Shown piece by piece: positions 30,130 to 39,443 of a stretch of 64,000 nucleotides of DNA. The DNA lies in the NCBI RefSeq assembly GCF_009296315.1, contig NZ_WHLY01000002.1, forward strand, positions 6,112,501 through 6,176,500, in the 5' to 3' direction. Numbering within the stretch: the first letter of the stretch is position 1; each line of letters starts with the position of its first letter. The notes under the pieces were generated by a model that searched no databases, was not told where the DNA came from, and saw only the letters and a list, made by a program, of their open reading frames with translations. This DNA is from Salmonirosea aquatica. GTDB taxonomy: Bacteria > Bacteroidota > Bacteroidia > Cytophagales > Spirosomataceae. The translations under genes and the position numbers were made by a program.

Positions 30130-30160
30130 CAAAAGTATAAAATAATCATAACTACGACAA
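30130..30160 (-). promoter_or_regulatory. rpsT promoter, -33 TTG and -7 TACTTTTG
   Basis: Minus-strand TTG at 30160-30158, a 20-nt spacer and TACTTTTG at 30137-30130. This is a textbook Bacteroidota primary-sigma promoter. The leader before the ATG would be about 35 nt. Confidence 0.75.
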
Positions 30161-30216
30161 CTATTCCCCGATTAATTTTAGTCAATCGGGTCAGCATCCG
30201 TTGGGTAGCAGGGTAC

Positions 30217-31014
30217 TTACACTCGTTGCTTATCGGAGTTCAGGTATTCAGCCAGACGCATTTCGAGCTCCGAAGCGGGTATATTACTGAACAGTTCACC
30301 CTCGATGGCGAGCGAAATGCGCCCGGTCTGTTCGGATATGACGACTACGGCCGCATCGGTAGCTTCGCTGATGCCCATGGCAGCGCGGTGCCGGAATCCC
30401 ACCGAGGAAGGTACCTCCCGGCCATCGGCCACGGGTAGTATGCAGCGCGAGGCACTGACTCGCCCATCAGCAATGATTACCGCCCCGTCGTTCAGAGCAC
30501 TGTACTGGTTGAATACCGAAACTAGTAAAGGTTTGGAAATCAGCGCGTCCAGGGGAGCGCCCGTCTGGATGTACTTTTCGAGGTCATCCTTCTTTTTTAT
30601 CACAATCAGCGCTCCGTTGAAATCAGAGGCAATGGAACGGCTCGCCTCCACGATGGCTTTCAAATTACCGGATTCCAGGCCCGGCTCCGTGGAACCCAGA
30701 AATGTATTAAAAAACCGATTGTTGGTAAAGGCCGTCGATTTTCCGATGATAAGCAGAAAACGGCGGATTTCCTGCTGGAAGATAACAATGAGCGCAATGG
30801 CCCCCACCCCCATAAAATACTGGAGAATGGCCGTAAGCAATTCCAGGCGGAGTCCCTTGACAATCAGGTAAAAGACATACACGAACAGGTACCCCAGAAA
30901 TACCCGGCTGGCGATACTTCCCTTGACCAGGACGTAGATCTGGTACAGCAGGAATGAAACCAGCAGGATGTCGAGCACGTCGGTCCAACTAATGACCAGG
31001 AATCCTATTCGCAT
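30217..31014 (-). CDS. cdaA: Diadenylate cyclase, CdaA type
   Basis: CdaA makes cyclic di-AMP from two ATP. The 265-residue protein has three N-terminal membrane helices (about residues 5-80) and then a DAC domain with the hallmark DGAVII and RHRAAMG motifs. A coiled stretch (FQQEIRRFLLIIGK) links the two. It starts 38 bp downstream of folP on the same strand, so folP-cdaA is probably one operon, an arrangement often found in Bacteroidota. Confidence 0.93.
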   Translation of the reverse strand: MRIGFLVISWTDVLDILLVSFLLYQIYVLVKGSIASRVFLGYLFVYVFYLIVKGLRLELLTAILQYFMGVGAIALIVIFQQEIRRFLLIIGKSTAFTNNRFFNTFLGSTEPGLESGNLKAIVEASRSIASDFNGALIVIKKKDDLEKYIQTGAPLDALISKPLLVSVFNQYSALNDGAVIIADGRVSASRCILPVADGREVPSSVGFRHRAAMGISEATDAAVVVISEQTGRISLAIEGELFSNIPASELEMRLAEYLNSDKQRV

Positions 31015-31052
31015 AAAGGGTCGTGAGCTTTTGGGGCGAAATTACCATTTTT

Positions 31053-31904
31053 CTAGGTTACTCCCCTAGTCCTTTGCCAGAGTTTGATCGTTTGGGTAGC
31101 CTCTTTTACATCGTGCACCCGCAACAGGGCAGCCCCTTTTTCCAAAGCCAATGTATTGAGCACGGTGGTACCATTGAGCGCCTCGGTCGCGGTAATCCCC
31201 AAAGTGCGCCAAATGAGCGATTTCCGCGAAAGGCCCACCAGCAGGGGAGCATCGAGGCTGTGGAAAACATTCAGTGCGTTCAGAAGTTCGAAATTCTGCC
31301 CCACGGTTTTGGCAAATCCAAAGCCTGGGTCAACTACCACATCAGCGATGCCAAGAGATCTCAATCGTATTAGCTTGGCTTGCAATTCTTTCAGCACATC
31401 GGTCACCAGATGCTCATAGTGGGTCAGCTTGGTCATGGTCTGCGGGGTACCCCGCATGTGCATGAGTACGTAGGGTACCCCCATCTCGGCGACTGTGGAG
31501 AACATCTGTTCATCGAGGTTGCCACCCGATACATCGTTGATCAGCATAGCCCCCGCCCGCACCGCCTGCCGGGCTATGCGCGAACGGAAAGTATCGATGG
31601 AGATGCAGATATCCGGAAAATGACGCACCAGTTTTTCGATCACCGGGCCTACCCTATCCCATTCTTCAGTTTCACTGAGTTCGGTCGCGCCGGGGCGGGT
31701 AGAATAGCCACCAATGTCAATAATCGCGGCCCCGTCGTTCAGCATCTGGCCTGCCTGATCTACAATTTCGTCTGAGTCAGGCCGAAATCGACTCGTCTCA
31801 TAAAAAGAATCCGGGGTGATATTCAGGATTCCCATCACGGCAGGCGTGGACAGATCCAGTACTTTGCCGCCCAGATTCAGGGTCTTTGGGTTGCTTGGGA
31901 GCAT
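31053..31904 (-). CDS. folP: Dihydropteroate synthase
   Basis: FolP condenses the pterin pyrophosphate with p-aminobenzoate in folate synthesis. Family motifs in order are MGILNITPDSF, DIGGYSTRPGA, LINDVSGG, DPGFGFAK, GLSRKS and the terminal RVHDV. The open frame reaches 31991, but a -7 box TAGTTTTG (31968-31961, minus strand) sits inside it. ATGs at 31934 and 31904 remain; the second gives MLPSNPKTLNLGGKVLDL and the usual 283-residue length. It is upstream of cdaA. Confidence 0.93.
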   Translation of the reverse strand: MLPSNPKTLNLGGKVLDLSTPAVMGILNITPDSFYETSRFRPDSDEIVDQAGQMLNDGAAIIDIGGYSTRPGATELSETEEWDRVGPVIEKLVRHFPDICISIDTFRSRIARQAVRAGAMLINDVSGGNLDEQMFSTVAEMGVPYVLMHMRGTPQTMTKLTHYEHLVTDVLKELQAKLIRLRSLGIADVVVDPGFGFAKTVGQNFELLNALNVFHSLDAPLLVGLSRKSLIWRTLGITATEALNGTTVLNTLALEKGAALLRVHDVKEATQTIKLWQRTRGVT

Positions 31905-31960
31905 TCGATTGATAGGGTTGCTTCGTGGGGACATCGGAGTCCCCGGGGTACCTTCTTCGA

Positions 31961-31968
31961 CAAAACTA
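31961..31968 (-). promoter_or_regulatory. -7 box of folP-cdaA
   Basis: Minus-strand TAGTTTTG matches TAnnTTTG. It excludes the longest reading frame as the real folP start. Confidence 0.5.
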
Positions 31969-32077
31969 AAAAATCCCCGGCAGATGGACACCGGGGATTC
32001 TAACTACCAACCTAACCTTTACTACTTTGATGGCGTTCCGTTCAGAATGCAAGCTGGTTTCTGAATCTTTTACACAC

Positions 32078-32377
32078 TTATTTTTTTGATTTTACAACCT
32101 CCGTACTGGACGCGGCGGGTTGGGCGGTGGGAGTAGTTGCCTTAGGCTTGTAGATGGCGCCGGTCGCAAAATCGACGGGCAGACTCACCAGCGGAAACAA
32201 CAGGATGTCGGCGATCAAAACCCCTACTTTAATTTCCCGTCGTGGTTCGCCGGGAGCGGGACGGCGCTTCTGGCTTTCGGCTACTTTACCGCCAAACACC
32301 GTGGCGCAACTCGTGAGAGAACCTGCTAGGCTCAGGACAGCAAGAGCCATCAAGGTAAATTTTCTGAATGATTTCAT
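32078..32377 (-). CDS. Small lipoprotein
   Basis: A 99-residue protein with a lipoprotein signal ending SLTSC, then CATVFGGKV, a charged stretch, one hydrophobic segment (VGVLIADILLFPLVSLPVDF) and a Pro/Thr-rich tail. The composition resembles small YceK/YidQ-like lipoproteins, but I cannot assign a function. The start has the AGCCATGAAA context shared with other exported-protein genes in this window. Confidence 0.7.
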   Translation of the reverse strand: MKSFRKFTLMALAVLSLAGSLTSCATVFGGKVAESQKRRPAPGEPRREIKVGVLIADILLFPLVSLPVDFATGAIYKPKATTPTAQPAASSTEVVKSKK

Positions 32378-32454
32378 GGCTATTTATAGTATAAAAGATA
32401 CGATTTTTAAAAATTGATTTTTAGTGTGTCAGGCCGAAAGCTTTTGTAGTAGCC

Positions 32455-32889
32455 TCATTTTGAAGCTGTAATCGTGAAGTTCACGCCGTCTTCGTCCACG
32501 CCTTTGAGGATTACCTTGTTACCTTTTACCTGGGCAAATTCTTCAGACTCATACCGTAGTCCGTAGGTGCCGCTTCCCAAGTCAGCTACTTCGACCCCAT
32601 CGACGTTTTCGACGATGAATTCCGAATTATCGCTTTTACTCCGCAAATTGACATCGATCGTCACCTGCGTGGCCGTCTGGCGGGTGAGGCTGATGCTGCC
32701 CTTCAGGTTGGTTTGACTAGCGGGCAGCGTCTGTCCGTTGAAAGTAAGTTCGGAGTAGGTGTAGTTTCCGGCCACGGTTGTGGCGGCGTCGGGGGCCACG
32801 GGGTCCTTGTCTTTTTTGCAGGACGACAATGAGGCGGCAATCAGGAGCATCAACAGGCTGATGCGGCGAATGTACAGGGTGCTTTTCAT
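32455..32889 (-). CDS. Lipoprotein of unknown function
   Basis: The 144-residue product has a signal peptide with lipobox SLSSC and a KKDKDP sequence right after the cysteine, which resembles the Bacteroidota surface lipoprotein export signal. The rest is beta-rich (TVAGNYTYSELTFNG and FTITAS). The longer open frame to 32982 is rejected because AGCCATGAAA marks the start at 32889 and a CAACTTTG near-consensus -7 box lies at 32969-32962 (minus strand). Confidence 0.72.
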   Translation of the reverse strand: MKSTLYIRRISLLMLLIAASLSSCKKDKDPVAPDAATTVAGNYTYSELTFNGQTLPASQTNLKGSISLTRQTATQVTIDVNLRSKSDNSEFIVENVDGVEVADLGSGTYGLRYESEEFAQVKGNKVILKGVDEDGVNFTITASK

Positions 32890-33235
32890 GGCTACTTGTG
32901 TTTTTGGTAAAAAAGGATTGGATAAGTTTTTTGAAAGCCGGAGTTTGTTCGTCCGGTGATGCAAAGTTGGCGGCTGGAGCATGATTCAGGAATGGCCCGA
33001 TTCACCAATCGGAATAACTAATGTTTGAACTGTGCTTTTTAAGGGATGAATCCGCACTCTCAGGGGTCAATGCGCGGCGTGCTTATCCAAAACCACCTGC
33101 TAGTCAGTTTTCGAAAATCAATTCAGCAACAGGAAATAACAGTTGGAAAAGCAAATCAGTCAACCGAAGCGACTGAAGACAGGAATACAAGAAGGTACCC
33201 CCAATTTTGTGGCGAACCAAATCAATGAGTAAGCC

Positions 33236-33928
33236 ATGAAAGCAAATCAGTTTTTTTTTCTGTCGATCCTTGTACTTTTTTCTGCGCGCAGCATGGCGCA
33301 AACAACCGCCAAAAAATTCACCTGGGGTTTGAAAGTAGGAGCTAACTTCTCGCAGCTTGACGATCTGTCGTATCAGACCCCCAGGTTAGGCTCCGATGGA
33401 CTGCCCGTGATGTCGGGAGGGAATGTTGTGTATGATTTTTTCCAGCAAAATGATGCGCACACGACGGGGCTCGTGGGTGGAGCCTACGCCCGCATCGGCC
33501 GGAAAATGTATATCCAACCGGAAGTACTCTTTTCAGTGAAAGGCGGCAAGATGGACCTCATCCGCCAAGGACTCGAAACCCGCTCGTTCGATACCAGAGT
33601 AGGTTCCATCGACCTACCTCTGCTTTTGGGGATAAAGCTTGGTCCACTGCGCCTGAACGCCGGTCCGATGGCTTCACTGCGGGTACTCGATGGCGATCTG
33701 AAAGGAGCTTTGAAAGAATACACCAGCCAGTCCGTGCGTCAGTCAATTCAACAGGCCCAATTTGGCTATCAGGCGGGCATTGGCTTATCTTTTTCTGGGA
33801 TGCAGCTTGATTTGCGGCGTGAAGGAGGACTGGGCAAATCCGCTTCTACTACGGCTGAACCCACCACGCCCGCCAGCGTTTCACCTCGTTCATCGCTCTG
33901 GCAGCTCACCGTGGGTTTCGGTTTCTGA
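33236..33928 (+). CDS. Outer membrane beta-barrel protein, porin family
   Basis: The 230-residue protein has a signal peptide (ending SMAQT) and alternating amphipathic strands starting WGLKVGANFSQL and ending in an aromatic residue (LTVGFGF), typical of PorT/OmpA-like 8-strand barrels of Bacteroidota. Function is unknown. Start context is TAAGCCATGAAA. It is followed by the signalling region. Confidence 0.78.
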   Translation: MKANQFFFLSILVLFSARSMAQTTAKKFTWGLKVGANFSQLDDLSYQTPRLGSDGLPVMSGGNVVYDFFQQNDAHTTGLVGGAYARIGRKMYIQPEVLFSVKGGKMDLIRQGLETRSFDTRVGSIDLPLLLGIKLGPLRLNAGPMASLRVLDGDLKGALKEYTSQSVRQSIQQAQFGYQAGIGLSFSGMQLDLRREGGLGKSASTTAEPTTPASVSPRSSLWQLTVGFGF

Positions 33929-34107
33929 GTGCAGATAGGTACCCTAGTTTTACAATTCATGCGTTTTTTTGCTCAATTCATACAGTCAATCTCGCAATTT
34001 GAGTAACTCTGGCACAGCAGGTACCCGGCAGAAACGTTACATTTAATGCTGTGAATCACGCTGAGCCTCCGGATGCCAGGTCGCCAAATCGTGAGCAACC
34101 GATTGAG

Positions 34108-35172
34108 ATGAACGTTCGATTGCCCAACCCGCTGTTTACCCGTACTGAACTCTGGTACCATGGCCTGATGATGCCCATCCTCTTTCCGGCGGGGAATTAC
34201 TTTTTTTTGCACGAACGCTATTTTACCGATCCGGCGGTTTTTCTGTGGGGTACCCTGCTGGTAGCCGTGTTGTATGCTTTTTCTCTAATACTGCTCACGC
34301 TGGTGGTTAAAATGATCATCCGTCAATTTCCCGACGTACAGCAGGTATGGCAACGCAACGGAGTGGCGCTCCTGGCGGTCACCACGCTTACCATCGGCCT
34401 GGCGGTATTTGATGTGTGGGCCTACGGTCTTTTCCCGATCTTCGAACGCCCTTTTTCGTGGGGTACGGTCCGGGCCATCGTCATTCTGGGGGCAATTTTC
34501 GATCTCTTGCTTTGCTTTGTGTTGGGGATTCAGTACACATACAGCCGCTGGCAGGAAAACCAGATCGAGACCGAGCAGCTGAAGCGGGCCGCCTTACAGC
34601 ACGATTTCGATGCCCTCAAACAGCAGATCGACCCTCACTTTCTGTTCAATTCGCTTACCTCGCTCTCGGCCCTCATCGGGCAGAATCAGCAGCAAGCGGG
34701 TCTGTTTGTGGATCATCTCGCCAAAGTATACCGCTATCGGCTCAGTACCTCAAACCAATCCCTGACGCCCCTGAACGCCGAGATTGCATTTGTCAACTCT
34801 TACATCTATTTGCTCAAAACACGTTACCAATCCGGCATTTCAGTACATATCGAAATCAACGCCAACCAGGGATCAGCTACCTTGCCTTTGCTTTCGTTAC
34901 AACTGCTACTTGACTACGCCGTACGCCATAACGTCGTCAGTGTGCAGAAACCGCTTACTATCCGCATGGCAACTACCTCCACAGGTACCCTGCGTGTGAG
35001 CTACAACCGCCAGCCCCGCCCGCTGCGACTCCATACCGGAACCGACGAATTGGTGGCCCTGCTCGCCCGCTACGCTACCTTGCCGGTACCGGCCGTGGAG
35101 GTAGCCGATACTGGCACTGAATTTTCTATCACGCTTCCGCTCCTGGCGGAAGGTATTTCTGTCCTTGTATGA
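34108..35172 (+). CDS. LytS-type sensor histidine kinase with degenerate ATP-binding domain
   Basis: The 354-residue protein has four membrane helices, a short coiled coil and a His_kinase domain with the phosphoacceptor in IDPHFLFNSL (His177). The C-terminal domain is not a working GHKL fold by motif: the N box reads DYAVRHN (residues 269-275) instead of ENAxxHN, and no G box is present. It may accept phosphate but probably cannot bind ATP, so a pseudokinase partner of the next gene is likely. A GTG at 34051 opens a longer frame; the ATG at 34108 fits paralogues better. The stop overlaps the next start by ATGA. Confidence 0.82.
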   Translation: MNVRLPNPLFTRTELWYHGLMMPILFPAGNYFFLHERYFTDPAVFLWGTLLVAVLYAFSLILLTLVVKMIIRQFPDVQQVWQRNGVALLAVTTLTIGLAVFDVWAYGLFPIFERPFSWGTVRAIVILGAIFDLLLCFVLGIQYTYSRWQENQIETEQLKRAALQHDFDALKQQIDPHFLFNSLTSLSALIGQNQQQAGLFVDHLAKVYRYRLSTSNQSLTPLNAEIAFVNSYIYLLKTRYQSGISVHIEINANQGSATLPLLSLQLLLDYAVRHNVVSVQKPLTIRMATTSTGTLRVSYNRQPRPLRLHTGTDELVALLARYATLPVPAVEVADTGTEFSITLPLLAEGISVLV

Positions 35173-36290
35173 GTACGCTCCACCTACCCCTGATTCGGCC
35201 CTGGCTCCAAACCACCCGACAGTTCCGCTGGCAGCTCCTGGTGGTCTTGCCCTGGTTCATTCCGTTGATTACCTACCTGCTGCTGAGGTCGTCCTATTTT
35301 AGCGACTGGCGTATTTTTGTGGGGGCTACCCTGCTCAATGCCAGTCTGGCCGTGGCCTGCCAACTGGTACTCGATAGCTTGACCCGCAAAGTGGTTGACC
35401 GGTACCCTGGCCTGCATCAGACCGTCAGGCGGCTCCTGTTGTTGCTGGCGGTTTTTATGGTCGTGACCCCTATTTTCATTCTGGGAGCTTTGGGAGGCTA
35501 TTCCTACTTCCACTGGTTCGGCTATGAAGCCCAGCCGGGGGTCTTATTCCGTATTTTCCTATTCAATGTGGTGGCCAATATCGTATCGGTTGGGGTGTTC
35601 GAGAGTATATATTCCCTAACCAAATGGCGGGAGAACATGCTTGAAAAAGAGCAACTCAAGAAGGCCAATCTGCAAAGCCAGTACGAGAGTCTGAAAAACC
35701 AGGTGAACCCGCACTTTCTGTTCAATACGCTCAACTCCCTTTCATCGCTGATCGCCGACGAGCCCGAGCGGGCCGAGGAGTTTGTGGATGAACTGGCCAA
35801 GGTGTACCGCTACCTTTTACAAACCAACCGCAGTACTACCGCCCAGGACGGCGAACTGACGACCCTGGATACCGAGCTGGACTTCATCCATTCCTATTTT
35901 CACCTGCTCAAGACCCGCTACGGTGCCGGAATCGAACTCGAGGTGGCCATCGAGGCGGCGGATCGGGACAGTCTGCTCCCGCCTCTGACTTTACAGATGC
36001 TGGTCGAGAACGCCGTGAAGCATAACATTACCCACGCCAGCAAACCGCTGAGAATTGAAATAAAATCGGCCCCCGGAGGGTACCTGCTGGTGCGAAATAA
36101 TTTACAGCGCAAAGCCAGCCGGGTACTTAGCAACCAAGTAGGCCTGAGCAATATCAAAGCCAAATACCAACTTCTGGCGCAGCGGCATTGGGATGCGTCC
36201 ACCGACTCCAACAGTACCATTACCATTGAAGAAACCAGTGAGCATTTCACCCTGCTTCTACCCCTATTGCACCAGGTGGCGAAGCCTTAA
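35169..36290 (+). CDS. LytS-type sensor histidine kinase
   Basis: The 373-residue protein has four membrane helices followed by the His_kinase domain: QVNPHFLFNTLNSLS with His182, then an intact N box VENAVKHN (279-286), RNNLQRK and a G box QVGLSNIKAKY. This is the complete version of the kinase type. It overlaps the upstream degenerate kinase by 4 nt and is followed by a LytTR regulator, so the three probably form one system sensing a membrane or surface signal. Confidence 0.88.
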   Translation: MSTLHLPLIRPWLQTTRQFRWQLLVVLPWFIPLITYLLLRSSYFSDWRIFVGATLLNASLAVACQLVLDSLTRKVVDRYPGLHQTVRRLLLLLAVFMVVTPIFILGALGGYSYFHWFGYEAQPGVLFRIFLFNVVANIVSVGVFESIYSLTKWRENMLEKEQLKKANLQSQYESLKNQVNPHFLFNTLNSLSSLIADEPERAEEFVDELAKVYRYLLQTNRSTTAQDGELTTLDTELDFIHSYFHLLKTRYGAGIELEVAIEAADRDSLLPPLTLQMLVENAVKHNITHASKPLRIEIKSAPGGYLLVRNNLQRKASRVLSNQVGLSNIKAKYQLLAQRHWDASTDSNSTITIEETSEHFTLLLPLLHQVAKP

Positions 36291-36391
36291 AGCATATGTA
36301 CTTCCCTGATTTATCTAAGGGGGGTACCTTAAGCTCAAATTTTACTAAAATTCAGTAATTCACTTTTTGCACATACATCCTTCTTTTTTAC

Positions 36392-37168
36392 ATGAACGTA
36401 TTGATTGTTGAAGACGAAGAACTGGCGGTACGTAAGTTTCGCAAATTACTAGCCGAAGTAGACCCGAGCCTCGAGGTGCAGGGTGTCACGGGCAGCATCG
36501 AAGATTCGGTGGACTGGCTCACGGATCATCCCACGCCCGATCTGATTTTTATGGATATCGAGCTTTCCGATGGACAGAGCTTTGAAATTTTTGAACGGGT
36601 GGACGTGCGGAGTACGGTCATTTTTACTACCTCCTACGACGAATACGCACTTCAGGCATTCAAGGTCAATAGCATCGACTACCTGCTGAAACCTATTCAG
36701 AAAGAAGACCTGCGGCGCAGCTTGAAAAAATTTGCCGACTTACGGACCAGTCAGCCTGCTGCTAATAGCGTTGCCTTCAATCTGGACAAAATCCTGCGTG
36801 ATCTGCAGGTACAGCAACAACCCAAAGACTACCGCAAGCGTTTTCTGGTGCGGCAGGGGCAGCGCCTGCTTTCCGTCGAGACGGGCGAAATCGCCTATTT
36901 CTTCACCGAAGAGCGGTACAGCTTTTTCGTAACCCACACCAATCAGAAATTTCTGGTGGACTACACCCTCGACGAGCTATCCAATGAACTCGACCCGATA
37001 CATTTCTTTCGGATCAACCGCGCCGCCCTGGTCACACACCGGTCCGTCGAGCAGATGCAGCCCTACTTCGGCAATCGCCTGGCCCTCAGCCTGCGTCCCT
37101 CGTTCGACCGCGAAGCGCTGGTCAGTCGGGAAAAAGTATCGGATTTCAAGAAGTGGATGGGGAAATAG
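36392..37168 (+). CDS. LytTR-family response regulator
   Basis: A 258-residue protein with an N-terminal receiver (MNVLIVEDEE, phosphoacceptor Asp55 in FMDIELS, SSYDEYALQAF-like and YLLKPI motifs) and a C-terminal LytTR DNA-binding domain (about residues 145-250, with FFRINRAALV). It lies 101 bp after the intact LytS-type kinase, and is the only receiver gene in the cluster. LytTR regulators usually bind paired direct repeats; I could not find such repeats with confidence. Confidence 0.9.
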   Translation: MNVLIVEDEELAVRKFRKLLAEVDPSLEVQGVTGSIEDSVDWLTDHPTPDLIFMDIELSDGQSFEIFERVDVRSTVIFTTSYDEYALQAFKVNSIDYLLKPIQKEDLRRSLKKFADLRTSQPAANSVAFNLDKILRDLQVQQQPKDYRKRFLVRQGQRLLSVETGEIAYFFTEERYSFFVTHTNQKFLVDYTLDELSNELDPIHFFRINRAALVTHRSVEQMQPYFGNRLALSLRPSFDREALVSREKVSDFKKWMGK

Positions 37169-37317
37169 GCTGTAGTAGGTAAGGTACCCTGTCTTTCAAT
37201 TCAGCACTGGTTTTTTTCAATCAGCCATCGAAAAACCCCAACCTAAGCAAACCCTGGTTTTACAGAGAAGGAGCTTTGAACAATTTTGTCAGAACAAACA
37301 ATCAAACCTCTATTTTC

Positions 37318-38088
37318 ATGAAACCACATCGTTTATTTTTTCTGGCCGCCCTGCTATGGAATACGGCGGCCTGCACCCAGTCCGAACCGAGTGATGCCAT
37401 TGTACCCGATGCCGGAAAGCCCCATGCGGGGATCGTCAGTGGGCGCGTCCTGAACGAGCAGGGCCAGCCCGTAGCCAACGCCGAAATAGTGGCCAGCAGT
37501 ACCGATTTTTATAACAAAACCTCGACGGGGCACACCGATGCCAAAGGAAATTACCGCATTCAGGTACCCACAGGGGTAGCCGCCGGGTCGTACAGCGTGG
37601 AAGGTACCGTTACATTTCGGTATCATAACAAGAATTACAAAATGGCACTCTACCAGGACGATACTCGGGTATTCTCGGCTTATGAGGGTGCCATTCGTAA
37701 TTTCACATTCCGGCTTAAAGGAAAACGCACGGCGGATGACGATGCCAGTGCCACGCCGCTGGGGGGTACCCTGGAAGTACACCACCAGGTAGACCGCGTA
37801 GTGTGGGAAAATCTCGAACTTATGCTCGAACCCGACGGGCCCCTGGTGGATGGAAGCGCTGGTCAGAAAATCGTAACGAAAATGCCCCTGAATGACTACC
37901 GGATTCGTGATATCCCGGTGGGTCAGTACCGAATCACCGCCCGCGACAAGGCAACGGGGCAAGCACTCGGGGTCATGGTGGCCGGGACGAATCAGAATTA
38001 CGCCACTTCGGCCGTAGGGCTTTTTCACGAAGCTGACTTTGAAGGCGACACCCGGTATGAGCTAATGATTTATGTCGATACGCTCTAA
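37318..38088 (+). CDS. Lipoprotein with carboxypeptidase-regulatory-like domain
   Basis: The 256-residue protein has a lipoprotein signal (WNTAAC, Cys19) and a CarboxypepD_reg-like beta-sandwich (VSGRVLNEQGQPVANAEI ... GNYRIQVPTG) at about residues 35-95. A second beta-rich half ends with DIPVGQYRITA. It is a clear paralogue of the product at 39444: both share GPLVDGSAG/GPLIDGSTG and the DIPVGQYRI/DVPIGRYAI motif. It sits directly after the LytTR regulator, so it may be a surface partner or target of the kinases. Confidence 0.78.
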   Translation: MKPHRLFFLAALLWNTAACTQSEPSDAIVPDAGKPHAGIVSGRVLNEQGQPVANAEIVASSTDFYNKTSTGHTDAKGNYRIQVPTGVAAGSYSVEGTVTFRYHNKNYKMALYQDDTRVFSAYEGAIRNFTFRLKGKRTADDDASATPLGGTLEVHHQVDRVVWENLELMLEPDGPLVDGSAGQKIVTKMPLNDYRIRDIPVGQYRITARDKATGQALGVMVAGTNQNYATSAVGLFHEADFEGDTRYELMIYVDTL

Positions 38089-38137
38089 AGCTTATCGAGC
38101 ACGCAGAAACCGACCGCCGAATGCAATAAGCAGAATT

Positions 38138-39247
38138 TTACGCGATGGATGGAGAAGCAGATTGCAACAACGGCAGTGTAACACTGAACGTTCCGTCGAC
38201 TTCTTCGACCCGGATTGGTGCGTGATTGAACTGTTCGTACTGAGCAGTCAGGCTGGTGAGGCCCGGCTGGGTGGTATCCACAACGCGCACCTTACGCTGA
38301 AGTACATTGGTCACCCGCACGGCGGCATCCCCTACCAATTCCAGACGAATCATGAGGGGACTTTCAACGGACATTTTATTGTATTTCAGGGCGTTATCTA
38401 CTAGTACCTGTAAACTCAGTGGGGGTACCTGTCCTGTCAGGTTTTCGCGTACCTCAGGCAATTCGATGCGCAGACAGCTTCCGTACCGGACCCGCAACAA
38501 CCCGGCGTAGGTGTCAAGAAACGTCAATTCTTCGGACAGTGGTACCAGGGTACGTGCGCCCGTTTGGAGCATGTACCGATACACTTTGGCCAGGTCGTCA
38601 ACAAAACGCTCAGCCAGATCTGGATGATCGCCAATGAGGCCGGAAATCGAACTGAGGCTATTGAATAAAAAGTGCGGATTGATCTGGCTCTTCAGGGCGT
38701 CGTACTGTTGCTGCAAAGCTTGACGCTTAAGTTGCTCGTTTTCCGTTTGGCGCTCCTGCCACTGGCCATAGCTATGGAAAAGTCCCAGAATTATGCACAG
38801 TACGATGCTAAATACAATGCCGAAGAGTAGCAAAGCTTGCAGTATCTGGGGCGAAAAGCTCACGCCCGTGCCCGGAATGACGCTGAACACCCACAGGTCG
38901 AAGTAGGCAGTGGCGATCATCAACAGGCTCACACCCAGAAACATGACCAACAACCGCTGTGTGGCCTGGTGCTCCCCGGGAAATTGCCGGATCACCCGCT
39001 TAACGACCCATGTGTAGCTAAATACCGACATCCAGTGCAGCACAATGCCCGTCGCCATGCCGATGGCAAACGTAGGCGCATCCGTAAAGAAACGCTCACC
39101 CATGAAAATGTACCCCCCAATGGGATAAATCACCGGCATGGACAGCAAATGAAACCACCACTCCCGCTGCGACAGAAATGCCGGACGGTGCCTTTCTATA
39201 TACGAGGTAAAAAGCTGAAACACGGTATGTAAGCGGGTAAAATCCAT
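38138..39247 (-). CDS. LytS-type sensor histidine kinase, partially degenerate
   Basis: The 369-residue protein is the third paralogue: four to five membrane helices, His_kinase motif INPHFLFNSLSS (His192) and a C-terminal domain with N box DNALKYN (284-290) where the usual His is Tyr, and a G-box-like PGLTSLTAQY. ATP binding may be weakened. The frame extends to 39268, but a full promoter (-33 TTG, 20 nt, -7 TAGTTTTG) covers that extension and ends 3 nt before the ATG at 39247, pointing to a leaderless mRNA. Confidence 0.83.
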   Translation of the reverse strand: MDFTRLHTVFQLFTSYIERHRPAFLSQREWWFHLLSMPVIYPIGGYIFMGERFFTDAPTFAIGMATGIVLHWMSVFSYTWVVKRVIRQFPGEHQATQRLLVMFLGVSLLMIATAYFDLWVFSVIPGTGVSFSPQILQALLLFGIVFSIVLCIILGLFHSYGQWQERQTENEQLKRQALQQQYDALKSQINPHFLFNSLSSISGLIGDHPDLAERFVDDLAKVYRYMLQTGARTLVPLSEELTFLDTYAGLLRVRYGSCLRIELPEVRENLTGQVPPLSLQVLVDNALKYNKMSVESPLMIRLELVGDAAVRVTNVLQRKVRVVDTTQPGLTSLTAQYEQFNHAPIRVEEVDGTFSVTLPLLQSASPSIA

Positions 39248-39250
39248 TTT

Positions 39251-39281
39251 CAAAACTAATGGATTCACAGAAAAACACCAA
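39251..39281 (-). promoter_or_regulatory. Promoter of the third LytS-type kinase
   Basis: Minus-strand TTG at 39281-39279, a 20-nt spacer and TAGTTTTG at 39258-39251. The ATG follows 3 nt later, so the transcript is predicted to start at or next to the start codon. Confidence 0.72.
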
Positions 39282-39443
39282 CGATTTTTGTACTGTCTAT
39301 CCGCGATTTATCACAGCCCGAACATCCGAACCCGCATTTCACGCAAGAGTCTGTTTCGCTACCCTAGGGAGCAGCGGTACTTTTGAAATCAAGACAGCCA
39401 CACACCTGCACATATTTTCCAAACCAATCATTCAAACCAAGCC

